DNA of 64,000 nucleotides from Martinezella dioscoreae (GCF_009176305.1 NZ_BLAJ01000003.1:620001-684000), one strand, 5' to 3'; counted from the first letter of the stretch, positions 35,475 through 47,213 are shown. Notes: generated by a model not told the origin, from the letters alone. Made by a program: numbers and translations.

Positions 35475-36878
35475 TCAGGAAACGAGGACAGTCCAGCCAA
35501 CACCCAAAGCGGCAGATGCCAACAAGGTCGATATTACTGACATCTTCAGGCGAAAAATGGCCATCGCTGCCAACAGGGTCAGCACCAGCGAGGGTAATGA
35601 AAGCGACGTCAGGACGGGCACATCCATCGCCCAGGAGCCATAGGTGAAACTCGTGGTCTCACGGAACAGCACATGGAGCCCGAACCAAATCGCGAGATTG
35701 AGGATGACGCCCACCACCGCTGCCGTTATTGCCGACATGGCGCCGGTCAGCGCGACATTCCCGCGCATCTTCTCGATGAATGGCGCGCCTGCGAAAATCC
35801 AAAGGAAGCTCGGCAGGAAGGTGACCCATGTTGTCAGCACCGCGGCAAAGGTTGCTGCCGCAAGAGGGCTGAGGGTGCCGGGATTACGATAGCCTGCCAG
35901 GAAACCAACGAACTGCGTGACCATGATCAGCGGTCCAGGCGTCGTTTCCGCCATCCCTAAACCATCGAGCATCTCGCCCGGCCGCAGCCAGCCCAGCTGC
36001 TGCACGGCCTCCTGCGCGACATAGGCCAGCACGGCATAGGCGCCGCCAAAGGTGACAACTGCCATCTCGCTGAAGAATATGCCGATTTTGGAAAAGACGT
36101 TATCGGGGCCGAGCGTAACCAGCAGGGCCGCGACTGGAATGAGCCACGCGGCCGCCAGCGCACCTGACGTCTTCAAAGACCAGGCGAGGTTCGGTCGCGC
36201 GTGCAAAGGGATCTCCTCGCCAAGAACGGAGTCCTTATCTTCCAGAATTGCCCCGGAGCCCGACTTGTGTCCGCCGCCCATCCTAAAGGCCGCGACCCCT
36301 GCCTGGGAGGCCAGGTAGCCGATAAGTCCGGCTCCAACGATGATGACGGGGAATGGAACATGCAGGAAGAAGATCGCCACAAAGGCAGCGGCGGCCAAAG
36401 CGACCATAGCCCTGCTTTTGAGGGCTCGACTCCCGATGCGAAAGACCGCCTGGACGACGACCGCCAGCACGGCGCATTTGAGCCCGAAGAACATCCCTTC
36501 GATAAAGGTCAGGCTCCCGAACAGGACGTAGACATAACTGAGCGCAAGGATTGCAATGAAGCCCGGCAGGACGAATAGAATGCCGGCGATCATGCCACCC
36601 AGCGTCCTGTTCAGCAGCCAGCCGATATAGATAGCGAGCTGATGCGCTTCGGGGCCTGGCAGCAACATGCAGTAGTTCAGGGCATGAAGGAACCTGTGCT
36701 CTCCCACCCATTTCTTCTCATCGACGACGATGCGGTGCATGACGGCGATCTGCCCCGCCGGCCCGCCGAAGCTCAAGGCGGCAACGCGGGTCCAGACCTT
36801 GACGGCCTCATGAAGGGGGACGATGTCCCGATCAGCCGCGCTTGATCGCTCGGCTGTATTTTTTACGAGATCGGTCAT
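35475..36878 (-). CDS. chrA: Chromate transporter ChrA
   Basis: 467 residues with two CHR domains arranged as an antiparallel repeat, each opening with the pattern SFGGPAGQIAVMH or TFGGAYAVLAYVAQEA, and TTPGPLIM and LLPGPEAHQ loops. ChrA is the inner-membrane exporter of chromate (CrO4 2-), driven by the membrane potential. It follows chrB by 6 bases on the same strand. Twelve or so membrane segments are visible. Confidence 0.93.
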   Translation of the reverse strand: MTDLVKNTAERSSAADRDIVPLHEAVKVWTRVAALSFGGPAGQIAVMHRIVVDEKKWVGEHRFLHALNYCMLLPGPEAHQLAIYIGWLLNRTLGGMIAGILFVLPGFIAILALSYVYVLFGSLTFIEGMFFGLKCAVLAVVVQAVFRIGSRALKSRAMVALAAAAFVAIFFLHVPFPVIIVGAGLIGYLASQAGVAAFRMGGGHKSGSGAILEDKDSVLGEEIPLHARPNLAWSLKTSGALAAAWLIPVAALLVTLGPDNVFSKIGIFFSEMAVVTFGGAYAVLAYVAQEAVQQLGWLRPGEMLDGLGMAETTPGPLIMVTQFVGFLAGYRNPGTLSPLAAATFAAVLTTWVTFLPSFLWIFAGAPFIEKMRGNVALTGAMSAITAAVVGVILNLAIWFGLHVLFRETTSFTYGSWAMDVPVLTSLSLPSLVLTLLAAMAIFRLKMSVISTLLASAALGVGWTVLVS

Positions 36879-36884
36879 AGTCGG

Positions 36885-37697
36885 TTATATCTTCCTTGGA
36901 TTTGGCCAGTTGTGCGTCTCTTCTGTCGCGTCACGACACCAACGATAGAAGGCATCATAGAGCGTCATGCCGGCTTCCAGCTGTTGCAGGTCGTCGTTGA
37001 ACATTCGCGAAAGGCCAAGCGAGGCCGCAAGCAACCCCGGCACTTCAGGCGCGAGCTCGGGCCGGGCGGTATCGGCTCCCCGAACGATGGTTGCAAGATG
37101 AAGGAGAGGTTCAGTGCCGAGACCGAATTCCTCGATCATGACATCGAAGGTGCATAACTCGCCACGATGGCTCCAGAAGACGTCTTCGATATCGAATGGT
37201 GTTGCCTTGAAGCGATCGGCAACAGGCGCAACTTCGGTTGCCGGAACGAACAGGAAGATCGCTGACGGATCGATAAAGCGCCGGATCAGCCATGGGCAGG
37301 CGATGCGATCGATCTTCGGCCGTGCCCTCGTTACCCATACGGTTCGCCCCTTGGCATCGCGGAGAGGCAGCTTTTCCTCGGCGACCAACATGTACTTCGC
37401 GCTGCGCCACGCTTCGAACCCACCTTCAAGGACCTCCGCCTCCTTTCCGACGACACGCAGATGGGCAGCAACTCCGTGAGCGAGTTTCTGTCCTTTCTGG
37501 CAGAGTATGATGGCAGGTCCCGCCAGTTCGTTCGCCCAGTCCGCTACCCTTCGATAGTCGCGGCGGATGGAGCCGGGAATAAGACGGGGATCGGCGGCGA
37601 AATCCTCGTCATTGCGGACATCGATAATCGTCGGCAAACCGGGCGTGCCGATAATACGATTAAGCTTGTCGGGTGTGATTTCCAGAAATGACGGCAT
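36885..37697 (-). CDS. chrB: ChrB-like rhodanese-chromate resistance protein
   Basis: 270 residues. The first ~110 residues form a rhodanese domain (IIDVRNDEDFAADPRLIPGSI), with Cys66 in LCQKGQKLAHG as the active-site loop residue. The rest is the ChrB C-terminal domain (WVTRARPKIDRIACPWLIRRFIDPSAIFLFVP). ChrB proteins regulate or assist chromate export, and this rhodanese-fused version is usually upstream of chrA as here. Its role beyond that is not firmly known. Confidence 0.85.
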   Translation of the reverse strand: MPSFLEITPDKLNRIIGTPGLPTIIDVRNDEDFAADPRLIPGSIRRDYRRVADWANELAGPAIILCQKGQKLAHGVAAHLRVVGKEAEVLEGGFEAWRSAKYMLVAEEKLPLRDAKGRTVWVTRARPKIDRIACPWLIRRFIDPSAIFLFVPATEVAPVADRFKATPFDIEDVFWSHRGELCTFDVMIEEFGLGTEPLLHLATIVRGADTARPELAPEVPGLLAASLGLSRMFNDDLQQLEAGMTLYDAFYRWCRDATEETHNWPNPRKI

Positions 37698-38055
37698 GGC
37701 GCGTCCTCCGTTGGCTCGGTTTTAAGGACGCGATTCTTCAGCCGTAGCCTCGTGGGGTGATCGCAACCCCATAATTAATTTTCTGCCTGACGCGTTCCAA
37801 ATGTCAAGCCGAATAACCGCGTGCTGCACCGGCAGGCATTTTTCGGCTTCTGCAGCCACTTACAGATTACCTATGACGTCGTGGTGTCGCGAAGTTCTGC
37901 GGCAACGATGAAAGACCGCGCTGCCGATCAAGAATATCTGATGTACCTCTGAAGTATTATCGACGACAAACTTAAAGTCCGTCGCCTTTTGTGAGATAAT
38001 TCATCGTTGCGACCGACTATTCCGGTCGGTCATTGGGCACATAAGGGGGGATCCA
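37698..38055. promoter_or_regulatory. Divergent region between chrBA and methyltransferase
   Basis: No gene seen. It holds a TGGGGT-N7-ACCCCA inverted repeat (37753-37771) near the chrB promoter side and a GACCGAC-N7-GTCGGTC palindrome near the methyltransferase start. Between them I see nothing else. Confidence 0.45.
38011..38031. promoter_or_regulatory. Candidate TetR-type operator upstream of methyltransferase
   Basis: GACCGAC-TATTCCG-GTCGGTC, 7-bp arms, 25 bases before the start codon. The form and position are typical of TetR-type repressor sites, but no TetR gene is adjacent. Confidence 0.5.
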
Positions 38056-39078
38056 ATGTCAACGACGGCAGTAGAAGCAGACGTAGGCGAAGTTTCACCT
38101 AATCTAGTGGTCGATGCGATGTTTGCGTGCCGAAAGACGGCCGCCATCGTAGCCGCCATAGAACTCGATCTTTTTACTCTAATCGGTGACGGCAGCAATG
38201 CGGCATCCTTGGCGGCCGCAGCAAATGCAGCCGAAAGAGGCGTGCGCATTCTGTGCGACTATCTTGTTGTGAACGGCTTTCTCACGAAAACAGGCAATCA
38301 ATACGCTCTGACACCATCCAGCCGGGTCTTCCTCGACCGGCATTCGCCAGCCTATATGGGCGCGGCCATCGAATTCCTGGCCGCACCGGAAATCCTCAAG
38401 CAGATCCTAGACAATCCGGCTTCCTATGTCCGCAACGGCGGATCCATTGGATTGGCAAATATGTCTCCGGACAATCCGGTTTGGGTGAAATTTGCTCGCG
38501 GCATGGGCTCGTTCACAGGCGGCAGCGCCATCAGCCTCGCTGCCGAAATGTCCAATTTGCCCATGCAGCCAAGGAAAATACTTGATATTGCCGCAGGGCA
38601 CGGACTTTTCGGGATCGAGATGGCGAAGGCTTTTCCTTCGGCCGAGATCGTTGCGGTCGATTGGGGCTCCGTTCTGGAATTGGCCAAACATAATGCGCAG
38701 CAATTTGGCGTCGCCGAGCGCTACAAGGTCATTCCGGGCAGTGCATTCGAAGTCGACTGGGGCACGGATTATGATCTTATCCTGCTGCCGAACTTCCTGC
38801 ATCACTTCGACCTGGAAACCTGTGCAGGATTGCTGCGGAAGAGCCGAGCCAGCCTGAGCACCGAGGGTAAGGTGGTTGCGGTGGAATTCGTGCCGAACGA
38901 TGATCTCGTATCCCCGCCCTTCCCCGCCGCTTTCTCATGGGAGATGCTGGCCAGTACGCCAAAAGGCGAGGCCTACCCGCAGAAGGACCTGGCTGAGATG
39001 GCTAGGCGTGCCGGTTTTCATAATGTGAGGATAAAGCCACTACCACCGTCGCCGGCAAGCCTGATCTTCTTCGAGTAG
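38056..39078 (+). CDS. SAM-dependent O-methyltransferase
   Basis: 340 residues, with AAGGGGGG before the ATG. An N-terminal winged-helix dimerisation domain (FACRKTAAIVAAIELDLFTLIGDGSNAASLA) is followed by a class I SAM fold with DIAAGHGLFGIEMAKAFPSAEIVAVDWG as motif I and II. The C-terminal catalytic loop region is LLPNFLHHFD. Acceptor substrate is unknown; members often methylate small phenolics or polyketides. A TetR-type palindrome lies in its promoter. Confidence 0.85.
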   Translation: MSTTAVEADVGEVSPNLVVDAMFACRKTAAIVAAIELDLFTLIGDGSNAASLAAAANAAERGVRILCDYLVVNGFLTKTGNQYALTPSSRVFLDRHSPAYMGAAIEFLAAPEILKQILDNPASYVRNGGSIGLANMSPDNPVWVKFARGMGSFTGGSAISLAAEMSNLPMQPRKILDIAAGHGLFGIEMAKAFPSAEIVAVDWGSVLELAKHNAQQFGVAERYKVIPGSAFEVDWGTDYDLILLPNFLHHFDLETCAGLLRKSRASLSTEGKVVAVEFVPNDDLVSPPFPAAFSWEMLASTPKGEAYPQKDLAEMARRAGFHNVRIKPLPPSPASLIFFE

Positions 39079-39130
39079 CAATGCCGGGAGTACCGGTCTC
39101 CTCTTGCCGGCAGATGCGGAGATAGCGCCG

Positions 39131-39148
39131 AGGGGGCCGCCGCCCCCT
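39131..39148. terminator. Hairpin between convergent methyltransferase and helicase genes
   Basis: AGGGGGC-CGCC-GCCCCCT, a 7-bp GC-rich stem placed between two convergent stop codons. No T-run, so termination strength is uncertain. Confidence 0.5.
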
Positions 39149-39166
39149 TGAACTCGCTGATAGAAG

Positions 39167-41086
39167 TTAATTGTCCTGCGCCCGCGCGGCCTTGCGCTTG
39201 GCCCTCGAATTCGGCTTGCCTGCTGGCGGGCCGTCGTTCTTGGCGAAGCCCGGTTTGCCGGGCTTTTTCGCCCAGGGCTTCTTGTCGGAACGCTCGGAAA
39301 TGCCGCCCTCGCCCGCATGCGCCCGTTCCGGCTTGCGGTCGGACTTCCATTTCGGCTTGGGCGTGTCGTTCGAGCGGGCGCCCTTGTCGGCAAAAGGCTT
39401 CTTCTTTGCGAAGCCGCCTTCCCGCTTGGCCTGGAAATCCGGCACGCCGGCAAGCGGCTTGACACGGATGCCGCGCTCGAGGGTCTTGTCGGGGCCGATG
39501 GCCGCGAGGAAGCGCTCGAAACTCTCCTGCGAGAGCTCGACGAAGGTCTCCTCGGGCTGCATCTTGATGGCGCCGATGTCGCGCTTGGTCAGATTGCCAT
39601 TGCGGCAAAGCATGGGGATCAGCCAGCGCGGTTCGGCATTCTGCTTGCGTCCGACAGAGAGCGATACCCAGAGGCCATCGGTGAAGTCGTTGCGTCCCGC
39701 AGACGAGCCCTCATCGCGTGGCGTGACCGGAAAGTCATCCCGACGTGGCTTTCTGCGCTCGCCTTCGGCCGGCACGTCCTGCAGCTCCTCGGGCGCAGAA
39801 TGGCCGGCGCGATATTGCCGCAGGAATGCAGCTGCCACCTGCTCGGCGCCATGGCGCTCCAGCAGCTGTTGAACGATCGACTGCTCGTCTTCGGCAAGCG
39901 GCGCTGTAAAGACCGGATCGGCGAGAAGACGCTCATCATCCCGCTGGCTCACCTCGTCGGCTGACGGCGGCTTTGCCCAGGTGGCGCGGATACGGGCGGC
40001 TTCCAGCAGGCGCTCCGTGCGGCGACGGGCGCTCAGCGGCACGATCATGGCGCTGACGCCCTTGTTGCCGGCGCGGCCAGTGCGGCCGCTGCGATGCAGC
40101 AGCGTTTCCGGATTGGTCGGCAGATCGGCATGGATGACCAGTTCCAGGCCCGGCAGATCGATGCCGCGGGCCGCGACGTCGGTTGCGATACAGACGCGGG
40201 CGCGGCCGTCGCGCATGGCCTGAAGGGCGTGCGTGCGCTCGTTCTGGCTGAGCTCGCCCGAGAGAGCGACAACCGAAAAGCCGCGATTGTTGAAGCGGGC
40301 CGTCAGATGATTGACGGCGGCGCGCGTCGAACAGAAGACGATGGCATTGCGCGCCTCATAGTAGCGCAGCACGTTGATGATGGCGTTTTCCCTGTCGCTC
40401 GGAACCACGGTCAGCGCGCGATAGTCGATATCGACATGCTGCTTGGCTTCGGAAGCCGTGGCGATGCGGACAGCGTCGCGCTGGTAGTTTTCGGCAAGCT
40501 TGGCGATCGAGCGCGGCACCGTGGCGGAAAACATCAGGGTGCGGCGCTCGGAGGGTGCTGCTTCCAGGATGAATTCCAGATCCTCGCGGAAACCGAGATC
40601 AAGCATCTCGTCCGCCTCGTCGAGCACAACGGCCTTGAGTTCGGAGATATCGAGCGAGTTGCGGCGGATGTGATCGCAGAGACGGCCGGGTGTGCCGACG
40701 ACGATATGAGCGCCGCGCTCGAGCGTGCGTCGCTCCGTGCGCATGTCCATGCCGCCGACGCAGGACGCAATGGTCGCACCCGTCAGCCCATAGAGCCATT
40801 CCAGCTCGCGCTGCACCTGCAGCGCCAGTTCGCGGGTCGGTGCAATCGCCAGCGCCAGCGGAGCACCTGCGCGGCCAAACCGTTCCGCGCCGTCAAGGAG
40901 GCCGGGCGCCAGCGCCAAGCCGAAGGCAACCGTCTTGCCCGAGCCGGTCTGAGCCGAGACAAGCGCATCTTTGCCAGCGAGGCCGGGATCGAGCATGGCC
41001 TTTTGCACCGGCGTCAGCGTTTCATACCCGCGCTTCGCCAAAGCCTGGGCGATCGCAGGAGCGATGCCTTCGAATTCAGTCATCAT
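39167..41086 (-). CDS. DEAD-box RNA helicase, DbpA-like, with basic tail
   Basis: 639 residues (638 if the second ATG is used). Core motifs: Q motif ETLTPVQK, Walker A AQTGSGKT (45-52), DEAD at 156-159, SAT at 187-189, and HRSGRTGRAG. After the core, a DbpA-type RNA-binding domain spans about 470-560 (SVGRKQNAEPRWLIPMLCRNGNLTKRDIGAI), suggesting a role in large-subunit ribosome assembly. The last ~80 residues are Lys/Pro/Gly-rich and likely disordered and RNA-binding. It may be cold-induced or ribosome-associated; sequence alone does not separate these. Confidence 0.92.
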   Translation of the reverse strand: MMTEFEGIAPAIAQALAKRGYETLTPVQKAMLDPGLAGKDALVSAQTGSGKTVAFGLALAPGLLDGAERFGRAGAPLALAIAPTRELALQVQRELEWLYGLTGATIASCVGGMDMRTERRTLERGAHIVVGTPGRLCDHIRRNSLDISELKAVVLDEADEMLDLGFREDLEFILEAAPSERRTLMFSATVPRSIAKLAENYQRDAVRIATASEAKQHVDIDYRALTVVPSDRENAIINVLRYYEARNAIVFCSTRAAVNHLTARFNNRGFSVVALSGELSQNERTHALQAMRDGRARVCIATDVAARGIDLPGLELVIHADLPTNPETLLHRSGRTGRAGNKGVSAMIVPLSARRRTERLLEAARIRATWAKPPSADEVSQRDDERLLADPVFTAPLAEDEQSIVQQLLERHGAEQVAAAFLRQYRAGHSAPEELQDVPAEGERRKPRRDDFPVTPRDEGSSAGRNDFTDGLWVSLSVGRKQNAEPRWLIPMLCRNGNLTKRDIGAIKMQPEETFVELSQESFERFLAAIGPDKTLERGIRVKPLAGVPDFQAKREGGFAKKKPFADKGARSNDTPKPKWKSDRKPERAHAGEGGISERSDKKPWAKKPGKPGFAKNDGPPAGKPNSRAKRKAARAQDN

Positions 41087-41223
41087 CTGTCTTTCGGAAT
41101 TCTTCGCACACCATCAGGTGGCGATCATCGTGGTTCGCACGTCGCGAACCTCTTCTTCAGGCGTGCACATACTTGCTCAATGCGTCAATGTACAGAGCAG
41201 ACACGGATTCGTGACGAGGAAAC

Positions 41224-41253
41224 GAAAAAAAGGCAGCGAACCGCGCTGCCTTT
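41224..41253 (-). terminator. Rho-independent terminator upstream of the helicase gene
   Basis: AAAGGCAGCG-AACCG-CGCTGCCTTT perfect 10-bp stem, followed on the minus strand by seven T (41224-41230). It lies about 185 bases beyond the stop of the acetoacetyl-CoA synthetase gene. Confidence 0.85.
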
Positions 41254-41394
41254 GAAGTTTATGCTGTCGAAAGCAAGCTCGAGTCGGGGAACTTCATGTC
41301 TCGGGAGCCGAGAGTGGCTCCAATCCGCTCCAGCTCATGCGAACGGCCTCAAGTTAGCCTTTACTTTTGACCAAGCTTTCTTAACGCGAGGTTA

Positions 41395-41416
41395 GCAAAC
41401 GATGGTCATCGTTTGC
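41395..41416. repeat. Perfect palindrome after acetoacetyl-CoA synthetase
   Basis: GCAAACGATG-GT-CATCGTTTGC, two 10-base arms with a 2-base centre, 22 bases after the acsA2 stop. No T-run follows on the minus strand. It could be a protein-binding site or the start of a structured RNA. Confidence 0.6.
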
Positions 41417-41437
41417 CCCTCAATTTTAAGGCTCACC

Positions 41438-43390
<1,953 letters not shown>

Positions 43391-43556
43391 ATTTCTCTCC
43401 CCGCGTTTCGCTCTATATATAGCGATGTTGCAGCGCATTATAAAACATGGTGTTGTGGGCATTGCCAGTGCGTGACGTTTGCATCCGACAAACATTTCCT
43501 ATATCCGGCAAACTCAGGCAGATTATCCCTATCAGTTCAAGAGTCTCCTCGGGATC

Positions 43557-45452
43557 ATGAGTGCTTCGAAAAACAACAAGTGGCGGTTGACGATGCGTTC
43601 GGCCTCGCGCTGGCTGCCTGCTGTTGCTCGCACGACCGGCATCATTCTTCTCACGATCCTCATCGTGTTCGCTGTCTTCAGAGCGACCGCGCCTTTCCTG
43701 ATTTCAAGCGGTCTGGTGCGCTCCGGCATCGAGAAGGCATTATCGGACTGGACGGGATATCGAGCCCAGATCGAAGGCGACCCGACGCTCGAATTCTGGC
43801 CGACCCCGCGCGTGACGCTCAATCAGGTCACCATCCGTGAGCCGTCGCGAAACGGCAAGGTCCTCGGCCATGTCGACAGCCTCTCCGCGGATTTCTCGCT
43901 ATGGTCGGCGATCCGCGGGCATGCGCATTTTCACGAATTCCATTTCCTGCGCCCGATCCTCTATATCCGCCGCGACGAGAACGGCCTGATCGACTGGACG
44001 AACGAAGGCCGCCTTTCCAAGGCGATCGAACAGGCCGAAACCTCCTCCGGCCAGGGCATGCGGATGAGCAAGGAACAGGATGCCGCCATCGGCATGCTGA
44101 CTATCGAGGACGGAAGCGTCGAAATGACCGACGAGCGCAGCGGCAGCATCTACAAGCTGAACGCCGTCAATGCCGACATCGCCTGGCCGCGGCTTTCCCA
44201 GTCGCTGAGCGCTGTCATTCTTGCCCGCTTCAACGGTCAGGACATCAAGCTGAACTTCGACTCGACGCAGCCCCTGCTCTTCTTCGCCGGCAAGAATGTG
44301 AACACCACGACCAGCTTCGTTTCGCCGCTGATCAGCTGGACCTATACAGGCATTACCAGCATATCGGATTTTTCGGCACTTTCGGGCAATCTGGATCTGA
44401 GTGTGCCCAACGTGCCCTCCTTCATCGCCTGGAGCGGGCAGCACCTGCCGGCAGCCGACGCCCTTAAGAATATTTCGCTCAGCGCCAATATCGCAGCAAT
44501 CGATAATGGCCTGCGCTTCAACAACCTCAGCTTCAAAGTCAACGATTCCGCCGCTTCCGGCATCATGGATCTGAACTATACGAAATCGGGCAAGCCGAAG
44601 ATTTCCGGTACGCTTGCCTTCGACCAGATGAACCTCAATCCGTTCCTGGCCGCCTTCTCCATGCGTCTGGCCGCGGAAACCGCGATTGATGCGCTGTTGA
44701 ACGGCAATCCGCTGCAGCGGCTCGATCTCGATATGCGGCTGTCGTCGAGCAAGGCAGCTCTCGGCCCCTTCCAGTTCGAGAATATCGGCGCCAGCCTGCT
44801 GGTGGCAGGCGGCAAGGCGAAATTCGACATAGGCGACAGCAGCTTCGAGAGCGGTTCGCTGACCGCGCATCTGGAGGTCGCACCAGGCGATTTCGATGGC
44901 GGCGGCAAATTGCAGATATCGATCCGCAACGCCGATTTTGGTGGCCTCTTCACGCGCCTGAAGCTGGTAGGCCCGTTGCCGATGCCCTCATCGGCTTCAC
45001 TGGATCTTTCGCTCAGCACCTCGAAGCCGATCTGGGTTGCCACACTCAGCGACGTCGCCGGCACGCTGCACTTCACCTCGTCGGCAGGATCGTTTCGCCA
45101 ATTCGATATCTCGACCTTCCGAACGCTCGCCGCCGAGAAGGCTTTCTTCCGGATGAGCGATATCGCCGATTCTTCTTTCGACTTCGATAGCATCAGCGTG
45201 GATGCCAGTTTTGCGAAGGGGTCCGCCGAGGTGCAGAACGCAGCCATTGCGGGCCGCAACGAAACGATCAGCTTCAACGGCGTCGTTCCGTTCCGCACCA
45301 ACGGGCTGGCACTCTCCGGCGCGCTCGAGGCGACCTCGCCCTCCGACGCGGACGAACTGCCGATGCTGCCCTTCTTCATCGGCGGCAGCTGGCCGAATCC
45401 GGTGATTTCGCCGGTCGCAACGCTTCTGCAGAAGCCCATGCAACAGCCGTAG
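43557..45452 (+). CDS. AsmA-family protein
   Basis: 631 residues from the ATG at 43557. A single N-terminal membrane helix (TTGIILLTILIVFAVFRATAPFLI) is followed by a long periplasmic part with the AsmA signature (LSDWTGYRAQIEGDPTLEFWPTPRVTLNQVTIREP). The body is beta-rich and repetitive. AsmA-like proteins are thought to carry lipids between the membranes; no specific cargo is known here. The ribosome site is weak. A later ATG at 43593 is possible. Confidence 0.85.
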   Translation: MSASKNNKWRLTMRSASRWLPAVARTTGIILLTILIVFAVFRATAPFLISSGLVRSGIEKALSDWTGYRAQIEGDPTLEFWPTPRVTLNQVTIREPSRNGKVLGHVDSLSADFSLWSAIRGHAHFHEFHFLRPILYIRRDENGLIDWTNEGRLSKAIEQAETSSGQGMRMSKEQDAAIGMLTIEDGSVEMTDERSGSIYKLNAVNADIAWPRLSQSLSAVILARFNGQDIKLNFDSTQPLLFFAGKNVNTTTSFVSPLISWTYTGITSISDFSALSGNLDLSVPNVPSFIAWSGQHLPAADALKNISLSANIAAIDNGLRFNNLSFKVNDSAASGIMDLNYTKSGKPKISGTLAFDQMNLNPFLAAFSMRLAAETAIDALLNGNPLQRLDLDMRLSSSKAALGPFQFENIGASLLVAGGKAKFDIGDSSFESGSLTAHLEVAPGDFDGGGKLQISIRNADFGGLFTRLKLVGPLPMPSSASLDLSLSTSKPIWVATLSDVAGTLHFTSSAGSFRQFDISTFRTLAAEKAFFRMSDIADSSFDFDSISVDASFAKGSAEVQNAAIAGRNETISFNGVVPFRTNGLALSGALEATSPSDADELPMLPFFIGGSWPNPVISPVATLLQKPMQQP

Positions 45453-45480
45453 TTCTTTCACGCCGTTCAGCCGCAGCACT

Positions 45481-46296
45481 TCAAGCTGCTGCAGCCGCCT
45501 GCTCGTCCCTCTGCCGTTGGACCTCCCGGCGCTTCGTCGCGATGGAGGCGCAGATAACGCCCACGGCGACCACGCCGATCAGGATGGTGCAGATGGCGTT
45601 GATTTCCGGCGTCACGCCAAGCTTCACCTGACTATAGATCAGCATCGGCAGGGTCTTGGCGCCGGCACCCGAAGCGAAAGTGGCAATGACCAGATCGTCG
45701 AGCGACAGGGTGAGTGCCAGCACCCAGCCGGAGAAGACCGCCGGTGCGATGATCGGCAGCGTCACCTCGAAGAAGGTGCGCACCGGCGGCGCACCGAGAT
45801 CCATCGCCGCTTCCTCGATCGAGCGATCGAAGGTCAGCAGGCGCGACTGCACGACAACGGCGACGAAGCACATGGTGAGCGTCGTATGCGCCATGACGAT
45901 CGTCCAGAAGCCGCGATCGACGCCTGACGTGACGAAGAGCAGCAACAGCGACAAGCCGGTGATGACATCTGGCATGACCAGCGGCGCATAGATCATGCCC
46001 GAAAACAGAATGCGGCCGCGGAAGCGCGTATAGCGCACAAGGGTAATGGCCGCGAGCGTGCCGAGCACCGTCGCAATCGTCGCCGAGAGCAACGCGATGC
46101 GCACTGTAAGCCAGGCGGCGCTCAGCATCGTATCATTGCTGAAGAGGTGCACGTACCATTGCGTCGAGAAGCCGCCCCAGACGGTGACGAGGCGCGAGCT
46201 GTTGAATGAATAGATGACCAGCAGCAGGATCGGCAGGTAGAGGAAGGCCAGACCGAGGGTGACCGAGACGATGTTGAAGCGGGACCAGCGGATCAT
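45481..46296 (-). CDS. potI: Putrescine ABC transporter permease PotI
   Basis: 271 residues, six membrane helices with the EAA loop EAAMDLGAPPVRTFFEVTLPIIAPAV. It is the second permease of the pot operon, read 3 bases after potH. Together with PotG, PotH and PotF it imports putrescine. Confidence 0.93.
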   Translation of the reverse strand: MIRWSRFNIVSVTLGLAFLYLPILLLVIYSFNSSRLVTVWGGFSTQWYVHLFSNDTMLSAAWLTVRIALLSATIATVLGTLAAITLVRYTRFRGRILFSGMIYAPLVMPDVITGLSLLLLFVTSGVDRGFWTIVMAHTTLTMCFVAVVVQSRLLTFDRSIEEAAMDLGAPPVRTFFEVTLPIIAPAVFSGWVLALTLSLDDLVIATFASGAGAKTLPMLIYSQVKLGVTPEINAICTILIGVVAVGVICASIATKRREVQRQRDEQAAAAA

Positions 46297-46299
46297 AAG

Positions 46300-47211
46300 T
46301 TATCTCCCCTTCTCATCGGCTTTCGCCTGGAAATGCTGGAAGAAGACGATGGGCACCACCAGCACCAGAAGCAGGATGGTCGCCACCGCCGAGGCGAGCG
46401 GCCAGTCTGTATTGCTGTAGAATTCCGTCCAGAGCACCTTGCCGATCATCAGGGTTTGCGAGCCGCCGAGCAGGTCGGGGATGACGAACTCACCGACAGC
46501 TGGGATGAAGACCAGCATGCAGCCGGCGATAACACCAGGAACCGAGAGCGGAAAGGTGACGCGCCAGAAGGCGCCGATCGGCGTGCAGCCGAGATCCTGC
46601 GCGGCCTCTATCAGCGTGCCGTCCATCTTTTCCAGCGCGGAATAGAGCGGCAGCACCATAAACGGCAGGTAGGAATAGACCATGCCGATATAGACGGCGG
46701 TATTGGTGTTCAGGATGACGAGCGGCTCATGGATGATGCCGAGCGCCATCAGCAACTGGTTCAACAGGCCCGTCGTGCTCAGGATCGACATCCAGGAATA
46801 GACGCGGATCAGAAAGCTCGTCCAGAAGGGCAGGATGACCAGCATCAGCAAGGTCGGCCGGATCGTGCGCGGCGCCTGCGCCATGCCATAAGCGATCGGA
46901 TAGGCGATGATCAGCGTCAATAACGTAGAGATGCCGGCGATCTGCAGGCTCTCGATATAGGCGTTCATATAGAGCGGGTCGCCGGCAAGCCATGTGTAAT
47001 TGTCGAACGACATGGTCTGCAGCTTGTCCCACCAGTCGCTGAAACTGTCGCTCCAGGCGAAGGACGGGTCGTAGGGCGGCACCGACAAGGCCTTCGTCGA
47101 CAGCGAGATGCGGAAGACGATGAGGAAGGGCGCGAGAAAGAAGATCAGCAACCAAGCATAGGGAACGATGATCACGAGGCGCTGATAGATTAGGGAACCG
47201 AGCGCTTTCAT
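46300..47211 (-). CDS. potH: Putrescine ABC transporter permease PotH
   Basis: 303 residues from the ATG at 47211, two bases after the potG stop; the longer upstream frame overlaps potG and is not real. Six membrane helices, with the family loop EAAQDLGCTPIGAFWRVTFPLSVPGV. Part of the inner-membrane channel for putrescine. Confidence 0.93.
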   Translation of the reverse strand: MKALGSLIYQRLVIIVPYAWLLIFFLAPFLIVFRISLSTKALSVPPYDPSFAWSDSFSDWWDKLQTMSFDNYTWLAGDPLYMNAYIESLQIAGISTLLTLIIAYPIAYGMAQAPRTIRPTLLMLVILPFWTSFLIRVYSWMSILSTTGLLNQLLMALGIIHEPLVILNTNTAVYIGMVYSYLPFMVLPLYSALEKMDGTLIEAAQDLGCTPIGAFWRVTFPLSVPGVIAGCMLVFIPAVGEFVIPDLLGGSQTLMIGKVLWTEFYSNTDWPLASAVATILLLVLVVPIVFFQHFQAKADEKGR

Positions 47212-47213
47212 GA

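Larger units (their letters stand above)
41087..41437. other. Region between the helicase and acetoacetyl-CoA synthetase
   Basis: No protein gene. It carries the helicase promoter, a strong minus-strand terminator (41224-41253) and a long palindrome (41395-41416). A 140-base interval between those hairpins could be a 3' UTR or a small RNA. Confidence 0.45.
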
